From Piscinibacter defluvii (GTDB taxonomy: Bacteria; Pseudomonadota; Gammaproteobacteria; Burkholderiales; Burkholderiaceae_C), in assembly GCF_004011805.1 (NCBI RefSeq), contig NZ_RCHJ01000029.1:1-56968 (forward strand): a stretch of DNA of 56,968 nucleotides, written 5' to 3'. Within the stretch, counting starts at the first letter, position 1; the number at the start of each line of letters is the position of its first letter. A program made the translations under genes and the position numbers. Below, one piece after another: positions 51,242-56,968 of this stretch. The notes beneath the pieces were generated by a model. The model was not told the DNA's origin, searched no databases, and saw only the letters and a list, made by a program, of their open reading frames with translations.

Positions 51242-52233
51242 TGGGCTACGAGGTGCTGGAGGCCCCCGAAGCCGACGTCGAGGAAAGCGCGCCGGCCAGC
51301 CGACCCGGGCCGCTGCTGCGCGTGGGCATCCCGACACCGGGCGGCAAGATCCTCAAGGCCGCCAGGAACGCCGGCTACAGCGTGCTCTTCAGCACCAACG
51401 CGTTCATGGTGCGCGACGAGGACGGCGAGGTCATCAGCGTGCGCAAGCCGGATCCGGTGCAGTTCGCCGGCCTGGATGCGGCGCTGGACAGCGCGGGCTT
51501 CGTGGCAATGTCGCGCTACCGCGGCTACCCGTGGACCATCGAGCAGTATCTCGACCTGGTGGAAAGCTGGCCCTGGGCCTGGTACGCGAGCTGGGACCAG
51601 TGCGTCGAGCCGGAGATCGCGTCGTCGAAGATCGACGTGATGTTCCGGCTCGCGGAAACCTGCCGCTTGCTGTCCGAGGTGAGGATGCAGGCGCGCGATC
51701 GCGGGCTGCCGGACCCCATGCCGGTCATCCAGGGCTGGGAGGTCGACCACTACCGCTGGTCGCTGGATCACCTGCCCCTGGCCGCCTGGCCGTCGCTGAT
51801 GGGCGTGGGCTCGATGTGCAGGCGCCATGTGCACGGGCCCAACGGCATCCTGGCCGTCGTGGAGGCGCTGGACCGGGAGCTGCCGGCCGGCGTGGGCCTG
51901 CACTTGTTCGGCGTGAAGGGCGATGCGCTGCGCTTCCTCAGCGACCACCCGCGCATCGCGAGCGTCGACTCGATGGCGTGGGACTTTTCCGCGCGGCGTC
52001 AGCACCCGACCGGGAGGACCGCGGAGAAGCGCATCGGCGTGATGCACGACTGGGTGCGGCGCAACGCGGGCCAGCTTTCGCTGCCCAAGGTTCCCTACGA
52101 CCTGCAACTGTTCGAGGAGCCGAGCGAGGAGGCCTCGGCCGAGCTGGCCGAATGGCTGGAGCTGGTGGTCGACAACCAGACGGACGCGATCAGCGCCTGG
52201 CACCACTGCATGAGGACCTGGGTGGGCGGATGA
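51241..52233 (+). CDS. DpdA-like TGT paralogue (7-deazaguanine DNA modification family)
   Basis: 330 residues. Recognised from TGT/DpdA blocks: LDSAGFVAMSRYRGYPW (DSxGF with catalytic-type Asp), WDQCVEPEIASSK, MPVIQGWEVDHY, MGVGSMCRRHV, LHLFGVKGDAL and SVDSMAWDFSARRQHP. DpdA enzymes exchange guanine for 7-deazaguanine (preQ0) in DNA; this short form, also annotated as DUF7221, occurs in phages and plasmids. No preQ0 synthesis gene (FolE, QueD/E/C) is in the window, so host preQ0 or the PP-loop enzymes would have to supply the precursor. Direct DNA activity unproven. Confidence 0.75.
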   Translation: MGYEVLEAPEADVEESAPASRPGPLLRVGIPTPGGKILKAARNAGYSVLFSTNAFMVRDEDGEVISVRKPDPVQFAGLDAALDSAGFVAMSRYRGYPWTIEQYLDLVESWPWAWYASWDQCVEPEIASSKIDVMFRLAETCRLLSEVRMQARDRGLPDPMPVIQGWEVDHYRWSLDHLPLAAWPSLMGVGSMCRRHVHGPNGILAVVEALDRELPAGVGLHLFGVKGDALRFLSDHPRIASVDSMAWDFSARRQHPTGRTAEKRIGVMHDWVRRNAGQLSLPKVPYDLQLFEEPSEEASAELAEWLELVVDNQTDAISAWHHCMRTWVGG

Positions 52234-52258
52234 ACGCTCGGGGCGCCGGGCCCGACCG

Positions 52259-52296
52259 GAGGTTTCAGGGGGGCGGGGCGCCGGCATTTACGGTGG
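52259..52296. repeat. Dispersed intergenic repeat, copy C
   Basis: Diverged relative of copies A and B (GGAGGTTTC, G-run, then CCGGCATTTACGGTGG). 26 bp after the DpdA-like stop. Confidence 0.45.
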
Positions 52297-52387
52297 CTCG
52301 CCGCGCGGCCACGGCATATCGTGGCTGTGCCGGCGGTCGAGGCGGTCGGCCGTGCGCGGGCCGGCGATCAACTGCAAGGAGACACGC

Positions 52388-52693
52388 ATGCCGATGACGG
52401 CGAACGGGCTGGCCAAGCTGCTCGAGGAACTGGGTGAGCTGGCGCAGGTGACGGCAAAGAAGCTCGCGTACTTCCACACCGACGAGCATCCGGACGGCGC
52501 GGGATCGTTGAAGGACCGGATGCAGAAGGAGATGGGCGACGTGTCCGCGGCAATGACCTTCGTGCAGCAGCAATTCGGCCTCGATCGCGTCGCCATCGAG
52601 CAGCGCGCCGGCGACAAGCTCGCGCTGTTTCAGCGCTGGCATGCCGACGAACACAACGGCGCCGAGGCCTTCACGGCGCCGGCGTCGAACTGA
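52388..52693 (+). CDS. MazG-like NTP pyrophosphohydrolase
   Basis: 101 residues, all-alpha NTP-PPase style: LLEELGELAQVTAKKL (ExxE pair) and KEMGDVSAAMTF (ExxD). Predicted to hydrolyse (d)NTPs to NMPs; such proteins occur on phages and plasmids and may tune nucleotide pools or alarmones. AGGAG upstream; an ATG six bases on is also possible. Confidence 0.75.
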   Translation: MPMTANGLAKLLEELGELAQVTAKKLAYFHTDEHPDGAGSLKDRMQKEMGDVSAAMTFVQQQFGLDRVAIEQRAGDKLALFQRWHADEHNGAEAFTAPASN

Positions 52694-52726
52694 ACCCACA
52701 TCAGCACCTCAGCAAAGGAGAACACG

Positions 52727-53071
52727 ATGAGGATGGACCGGAACGAGAACCCGGACGGCTGCGGCAAGTACGCCGTCGTGAACCTGCGCAAGCTCACCCC
52801 CGTCCCGGGCCACGCCGGCACGTTCCGGCGATGGGCGCCCGAGGTGCAGGCGGCGCTCGACACCCTCGAAGCCATCGGCGCGCTGGAGTGGGGCGCCGTG
52901 GGCCAGCCCGACGAGTTCTTCCTGGTCAAGCTCAAGGACAAGCACGCGCAGGCCGCACTCGGTGCCTATGCCTGGAGCGTGTCGGCCGATGATCCGGAGT
53001 TCGCGCGCGAGATCGCGGCGCTGGCCTCGCGGTCCGGCCCGGCGCACCCGCTGTGCAAGGCACCGGACTGA
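52727..53071 (+). CDS. Unknown protein (114 aa)
   Basis: AAAGGAG before ATG. Begins MRMDRNENPDGCGKYAVVNL and contains VGQPDEFFLVKLKDKHA; mixed alpha/beta. No family recognised. Confidence 0.6.
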   Translation: MRMDRNENPDGCGKYAVVNLRKLTPVPGHAGTFRRWAPEVQAALDTLEAIGALEWGAVGQPDEFFLVKLKDKHAQAALGAYAWSVSADDPEFAREIAALASRSGPAHPLCKAPD

Positions 53072-53141
53072 ACGGCTGCTGGCCTTTGCGATGGAGGCCC
53101 TTGACGCACCTGGGGCAAGCCCGGGCGCACGGAGCTTGACC

Positions 53142-53330
53142 ATGAACTACCGCGAGAGCGACGACGACTGCAGCGGTTGCGGTTCCACCGCGGCCGAGCG
53201 CGCGCGCAGCCGGGCCGGCGAGCCGCCTGGCTTGAGCGATTGCCCCCACTGCGGCGCGACGAAGTGCAGCCTGTGCGACCTCGGCGACGAAGTCGAGTGC
53301 GGCAACTGCGACCCGGGCGACGAGCAATGA
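53142..53330 (+). CDS. Small cysteine-rich, zinc-binding-like protein (62 aa)
   Basis: Eight to ten cysteines in CSGCG, CPHCGATKCSLCD and ECGNCD patterns: a likely zinc-ribbon/treble-clef pair. Acidic C-terminus. Coupled to the next gene by ATGA. Confidence 0.6.
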   Translation: MNYRESDDDCSGCGSTAAERARSRAGEPPGLSDCPHCGATKCSLCDLGDEVECGNCDPGDEQ

Positions 53331-53560
53331 GCAGGGATGTGCCGGCGCGCTGCATCCGGCCCCACTGCCCGGTGGCATGCCTGCACTGCGAGTTCGCCAT
53401 TCGCACCGACGACGCGACCGCGATGCTGGTGGCCGACCTGTTGGAGGACGCCGGCCGCGACGGCCACGGCGCACCCTACGAGGACGGCGAGCATCCCGTC
53501 GTCGATCGCGCGCGAGCGTTTCTGATGGCGCGATCTGCGGGCCGCCGCGAGGAAGGTTGA
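53327..53560 (+). CDS. Small unknown protein (77 aa)
   Basis: ATG overlaps the previous stop. CIRPHCPVACLHCEFAI gives four cysteines, then an acidic helix (AMLVADLLEDAG). Unknown; possible second metal-binding partner. Confidence 0.55.
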   Translation: MSRDVPARCIRPHCPVACLHCEFAIRTDDATAMLVADLLEDAGRDGHGAPYEDGEHPVVDRARAFLMARSAGRREEG

Positions 53561-53584
53561 CACGGGGCCATTCGGTGGGAAATT
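53557..53584 (+). promoter_or_regulatory. Promoter candidate, TTGACA-N16-GAAATT
   Basis: Consensus -35, family spacing; overlaps the stop codon of the upstream gene as at 26130. -10 ends 32 bp before the GTG at 53616. Confidence 0.45.
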
Positions 53585-53615
53585 GCACTCAGGACAACTC
53601 CGAAGGAGAAGACGA

Positions 53616-53918
53616 GTGCAGATCCAGACGACCGCCGAGGCGGACCCGACGCTCGACCTCGAGCTCGAGACCAAGGGGCTGCCGCCGCTGGCCTTCATCG
53701 ACAACTCGGACGGCCTGGCCGCGACCAAGGCCCGCATCGTCGCGGTCAAGCGCGGCGTGCCGGGCTGCTACGCGGTGGAGACCGAAGCGACGGCCGACGA
53801 GCTGAACGCCGAGCGCGGCGTGACGCCGGCGCAGCGCGAGGCGATGCGCTTCGGCTCGATGTTCGGCTGGGGATCGCGGCTCGCGACGCCCCAGGCCTGG
53901 GAAGCCGCGGGCGAGTAG
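53616..53918 (+). CDS. Unknown protein (100 aa)
   Basis: GTG start, AAGGAG upstream. TLDLELETKGLPPLAFIDNS and KARIVAVKRGVPGCYAVET. No family recognised. Confidence 0.55.
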   Translation: MQIQTTAEADPTLDLELETKGLPPLAFIDNSDGLAATKARIVAVKRGVPGCYAVETEATADELNAERGVTPAQREAMRFGSMFGWGSRLATPQAWEAAGE

Positions 53919-53930
53919 CGGGTGGTCGAA

Positions 53931-54173
53931 ATGATGCCGCTCAACCGCACGGGTAGACATTGGCGTCGCGTGGAGACCTTCCCGCGCCGTGCAATCTGCT
54001 ACGACTTCCGCAGCGCCGTGCTCAAGGTTTACGGCGACCGGACGATCCGTGAGTTTCCGCGCTGGTGCCCAAGCATCTCTGTGGCACGGTCGCGCGAGTA
54101 CCTGACTTCGGCGTTGCGCACGATGCGAGCGACGTGCCGATCGACGGAACACGGGTCAGGGCACGCGCGGTAG
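53931..54173 (+). CDS. Small basic unknown protein (80 aa)
   Basis: ATG 53931 (GTG 53922 possible). Basic with RTGRHWRRVETFPRRAICYD; no motif. Coding status is less certain than neighbours because the codon pattern is poorer. Confidence 0.4.
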   Translation: MMPLNRTGRHWRRVETFPRRAICYDFRSAVLKVYGDRTIREFPRWCPSISVARSREYLTSALRTMRATCRSTEHGSGHAR

Positions 54174-54183
54174 GAATCGACGA

Positions 54184-54603
54184 ATGAACAACGAACGTGG
54201 TGAAACGCTGGTCACGACCGCGACGGGGCTGTTCCGCAAGGACGGCAGCGTGCGGGGCCTGACCTATGCGCGCAGCCCGCAGTCCAAGCGCCGGCGCAGC
54301 GGCATCGGCATCCACGCGCGCAACGGCAGCGGCGCCTGGCTGCGCACCCAGCTGTCGGTGGAGCGGCGCGACTTCTACGGGGTGTTCACCGAGGCCGCGC
54401 GGCAGGTGGCGGCACACGGGGGCATTGCGTTCGACGAGAAGGTGCTGCGTCCCGAACTCAAGGAAGCCGCGGCCGCGTTCCTGCGGCGTTACGGCCTGCG
54501 TTCGGTGCGGGTGTGCTACCAGCAGGTGATCGAGCTGGACGAGGAACGCGACCCCCAGGCCGAGGTGCGATCGCCCGGCCGCGGCGTGGCCAACGGCGGG
54601 TGA
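54184..54603 (+). CDS. Unknown protein (139 aa)
   Basis: Begins MNNERGETLVTTATGLFRKD. Basic RSPQSKRRRSG, beta segments, and a helix EAAAAFLRRYGLRSVRV. No family recognised; last plus-strand gene before convergent minus genes. Confidence 0.6.
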   Translation: MNNERGETLVTTATGLFRKDGSVRGLTYARSPQSKRRRSGIGIHARNGSGAWLRTQLSVERRDFYGVFTEAARQVAAHGGIAFDEKVLRPELKEAAAAFLRRYGLRSVRVCYQQVIELDEERDPQAEVRSPGRGVANGG

Positions 54604-54632
54604 TCGCGCGCAAAGCGGCGCAGCGCGCCGCT

Positions 54633-55265
54633 TCAGCGTCCGCGCGACCCGAAGATCCAGTTCGGCGACGTCAGCGCCTTCGCGTTGAGCGCGATCAACA
54701 GAGGACAGGCGATCGGTGGTCCGGGGCGGTGGCGGTCGACCTCGTTGGCCAGCAGAGCGTCGTAGCCCAGGTCGCGGCCTGTGACGGCGATCAGTTCGAT
54801 CCAGTCGCGGGTGAGGTTCTGGAGCTCGAGCCACGCGGCCTGGTGCTTGGGTGCACGACTACCTGCCTTGGCGAGCTCGGCAGGGGGCATGAGGCTCGCC
54901 AACCGGGCGCTGAAGGCGCTGCGGTCGGGCGCGAAGCGCATCGTCTCGCCGGAGTTCCAGCCAACGCACCAGTCCACGACGGAATGCGTCCACAGGCAAT
55001 GGTTTCCAAGTTCGGCGCGGCCGACGGCCTGGCGCATCGTGTCGGATTCGGCGCTGAGCCGGCGCAGGTCGAGGATGCGCGCCGATGGCTGAAGCTGTGC
55101 CGTACACAGGTGCTGGCCGGCGGCGCTGGCCAGCGTGAGATCGCTGGTGAGGAATACGGCTGAGTGCGGGCGCAGGCCCTTCTTCTCGGGCAGCGGCGGC
55201 GGCGGAAACTGCCAGTCGGTGAACCTGGCGTCAGTGCCGTGGTACCACTCGACAGCAGCGTTCAT
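54633..55265 (-). CDS. ADP-ribosyltransferase-like protein
   Basis: ATG 55265, 210 residues. WYHGTDARFTDWQFP then HSAVFLTSDLTLASAAG resemble the H-x-T/beta1 and the (G)xxFLTxxxxxA helix of small ART-fold enzymes carried by phages and mobile elements. A matching catalytic Glu cannot be placed by eye. Could modify host proteins or nucleic acid. Confidence 0.55.
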   Translation of the reverse strand: MNAAVEWYHGTDARFTDWQFPPPPLPEKKGLRPHSAVFLTSDLTLASAAGQHLCTAQLQPSARILDLRRLSAESDTMRQAVGRAELGNHCLWTHSVVDWCVGWNSGETMRFAPDRSAFSARLASLMPPAELAKAGSRAPKHQAAWLELQNLTRDWIELIAVTGRDLGYDALLANEVDRHRPGPPIACPLLIALNAKALTSPNWIFGSRGR

Positions 55266-55276
55266 CGGCGTCGCGT

Positions 55277-55987
55277 TCAGCGGTCCGAGAGCTGCAGCGC
55301 CGCGGGCCACAGCAGGTAGCCGCCGCCAGCGCCGGGGCGCCACTCGCCGCCAGCCTGCTTGCCGGCCGGCGTGATGTAGTGGCGGTTGGGGTGCTCGGCC
55401 TTGAGTTCGACCAGGCCCAGCGCGAGCAGCTTGTCGAAGAGGTCTTTGGTGCTCATGCCGAGCTTGGCGGCCAGCTTGGCGGTGGTCAGTTTCTCGAACC
55501 CCGCTTCGGCGTCCGGCGCGTCGTCCTGGCCGGCAGGCTCGACCCGCTCCATCGAAATGCGCACCTCTTCACTGACGCGGATCAGCCGCTGCGCCTCTTC
55601 GTAGACGTCGCGGTAGAGCTCGGGATCCTGCGTGCGCGTGACCAGGATGCCCATCTCGTTGTTGTTCACCTGGCTGAACTCGTAGAGGTTCAGGCTGGTG
55701 ACGATGCAGGCCTCCTCGCTGAGGTAGCACTTCGCGTGGAGGTTCTTGCAGAAGGAGGTGCGAACGAAGCGCATGCCCTTCAACCACTCGACCTCGGCCG
55801 GCGCCAGCTCGCTCTTGCCGTAGACGATGCGCACGTCGATCTTGAGCCGATCCTTGTCGGTCAAGAGTTCCTTGATGCGGTCGTTGAGCTTGAGGAACGG
55901 ACTGATCAGGATCACGCGGTCGCGCGCGCCCTTGATGAGTTCCTCCAGGTGATACGTCACTCCGCTGGTGTTCAGGAAACGCGCCAT
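55277..55987 (-). CDS. Phospholipase-D-like protein with C-terminal winged helix
   Basis: 236 residues from ATG 55987 (GTG 56023 possible). PLD-like domain: VILISPFLKLNDRIKELL, HAKCYLSEEACIVTSLNLYE (HxK half-motif; the downstream Asp is replaced) and VNNNEMGILVT. One HKD repeat, as in bacterial Nuc-type nucleases. C-terminal TTAKLAAKLGMSTKDLFDKL, then LGLVELKAEHPNRHYITPAG, is a winged-helix like those after phage-type proteins. Likely a nuclease-like effector or repair factor. Confidence 0.72.
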   Translation of the reverse strand: MARFLNTSGVTYHLEELIKGARDRVILISPFLKLNDRIKELLTDKDRLKIDVRIVYGKSELAPAEVEWLKGMRFVRTSFCKNLHAKCYLSEEACIVTSLNLYEFSQVNNNEMGILVTRTQDPELYRDVYEEAQRLIRVSEEVRISMERVEPAGQDDAPDAEAGFEKLTTAKLAAKLGMSTKDLFDKLLALGLVELKAEHPNRHYITPAGKQAGGEWRPGAGGGYLLWPAALQLSDR

Positions 55988-56036
55988 GTCCGTGTTCTTC
56001 TGGATGCCGTAAACGATGGGCACATTGTGCCGGGAG

Positions 56037-56399
56037 CTAGCGGCAGACCGACGTGGCCCGGTCGACACGGGCACAGAGCAGGGGTTCGGCGAAGTTGATC
56101 GCGACCGACAGGCACAGCCAGACGGTCATCCACGTGGCGACGGCCCAGGTGCGCCGCAGTAGGACGCCGAGCAGCGCGATGCCGAAGCCGGCCAGACTGG
56201 CAGCGGTCCACCTGGTGGCTGGCCCGATGATGACGGTGACTGGAGAGCCCCCATAGCGCCCGCCCCGCGACTCCCACACGCCCCAGTACGCGACGCAAGC
56301 GCCGAGGGCGATGAAGGAGAGGCCGAGCAGGACGATCGGCAGCCGGCGCTTCCAGACGGGCACGCTCGCCGAGCCCCCCGAAGCGGCCCGCTCAGGCAT
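56037..56399 (-). CDS. Unknown membrane protein (120 aa)
   Basis: Three hydrophobic segments (LPIVLLGLSFIALGACVAYW; AASLAGFGIALLGVLL; WMTVWLCLSVAINFAEPL). Start overlaps the upstream stop by 8 nt. No family recognised. Confidence 0.6.
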   Translation of the reverse strand: MPERAASGGSASVPVWKRRLPIVLLGLSFIALGACVAYWGVWESRGGRYGGSPVTVIIGPATRWTAASLAGFGIALLGVLLRRTWAVATWMTVWLCLSVAINFAEPLLCARVDRATSVCR

Positions 56400-56968
56400 T
56401 GCCGGCGGCAGGCCCGGAGAGCGTGTCCGCGACCTTCAGGTACTCGCGCAGGTAGCCGAGCAGGCTGAGCGCCGTGTACTCGTGCAGCCAGATGCTCGCG
56501 CGGTGGCCATCGCCGTAGAGGGGGCGCAACTCGAAGGTGTTGCCGTGGGCCTCGAACTCGGCCTCGCCGATGCCGGTCTTGAGACCCGCGGTGCCGATCT
56601 CGTCGTCGCTCAGCTTCGGCCGGTCGGACAGCAGCGTGTGGTACGGGTGGCGCGCGGGGAGCGACGCTACGAGCGTCGGATCGTCGTTGGCGCGGATCAT
56701 GAACGCGTTCATGCCGAGCTGCTCGAAGTAGGCCTGCAGCGCGTCCACGAGTGCCTTGAATGCATGCGGCGACCAGTGCGTGATGCGGGCCGAGCGGTCC
56801 TGCATCGCGAACTTGATGCACACGCCAATCCAGGCGCGCTTCAAGGTGATGATGCCGGCCTCGAAGCTGGCGACGACGCTGTCCGCGCTCGGAGCGGGTT
56901 GTTCTTCCTGCCTCTCTTGAATTCCGAGTGGGTTGATCCCAGTGGTGGTTGGTGTTGGGGCTGGCGCG
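56392..56968 (-). CDS. Unknown protein, N-terminus outside the window
   Basis: The frame is open to the window edge (Pro/Thr-rich TPTTTGINPLG, then ERQEEQPAPSADS), so the gene begins beyond 56968. The visible 191 residues include FEAGIITLKRAWIGVCIKFA, RITHWSPHAFKALVDALQAY and WLHEYTALSLLGYLREYL. No domain recognised. Confidence 0.6.
   Translation of the reverse strand, partial: APAPTPTTTGINPLGIQERQEEQPAPSADSVVASFEAGIITLKRAWIGVCIKFAMQDRSARITHWSPHAFKALVDALQAYFEQLGMNAFMIRANDDPTLVASLPARHPYHTLLSDRPKLSDDEIGTAGLKTGIGEAEFEAHGNTFELRPLYGDGHRASIWLHEYTALSLLGYLREYLKVADTLSGPAAGNA

Noticed and set aside
20780-56968. CRISPR array or conventional Dnd/BREX/restriction locus
   Set aside because: No regularly spaced repeats and no set of partner genes; only isolated DndC-like and methylase-like genes are seen.

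Overview
High-GC, high-coding-density DNA of a betaproteobacterial (Burkholderiales-like) type, judged from GC content, start/SD style, the mer and chemotaxis genes and the presence of a PRTRC cassette. No rRNA, tRNA or CRISPR array is visible. The window looks like part of an accessory replicon or integrative element that has absorbed several mobile units.

Left part (1-20.8 kb): merP-merC-merA, then four copies or fragments of one SbcC/Rad50-like ATPase gene broken up by mobile DNA. Between copies 1 and 2 lies a Tn554-like unit (three tyrosine recombinases, a TnpC-like protein and a small CHC2-like protein). A roughly 430-bp stretch carrying the 3' part of the ATPase gene occurs twice in opposite orientation (13.18-13.61 and 19.81-20.23 kb). 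It encloses a RIT-type trio of recombinases and an mcp-cheW chemotaxis pair, which has an 11-base homopolymer just upstream of cheW.

Central part (20.8-33.4 kb): a minus-strand run of mostly unknown genes (including a RadC-like JAMM protein), then on the plus strand an HTH protein, a degenerate N6-methylase and the PRTRC cassette ParB-E-C-orf-F-B-A-ThiF. The cassette contains the parts of a ubiquitin-like conjugation system: a small Ub-like protein ending in Gly (C), an E1-like ThiF, an E2-like protein with its Cys (B) and a JAMM peptidase (A).

Right part (33.4-57 kb): many small unknown genes plus a UvrD-like helicase, a secreted thermonuclease-like protein, two PP-loop (PAPS-reductase/DndC-like) enzymes around a GNAT protein, a uracil-DNA-glycosylase-like protein, a DpdA-like TGT paralogue (7-deazaguanine DNA modification family), a MazG-like protein, an ADP-ribosyltransferase-like protein and a phospholipase-D-like protein.

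Two features unify the 25-54 kb region and may not have been described. (1) At least eleven plus-strand genes or operons are preceded by near-identical promoters, TTGAM(C/G) - exactly 16 bp - nANNMT, placed so that they fix the start codons; two give apparently leaderless mRNAs. (2) A 765-bp gene-free stretch (41656-42420) is packed with small perfect hairpins whose loops, read on the minus strand, are GNRA and UNCG tetraloops. This is strong sign of a structured RNA of about 380 nt.
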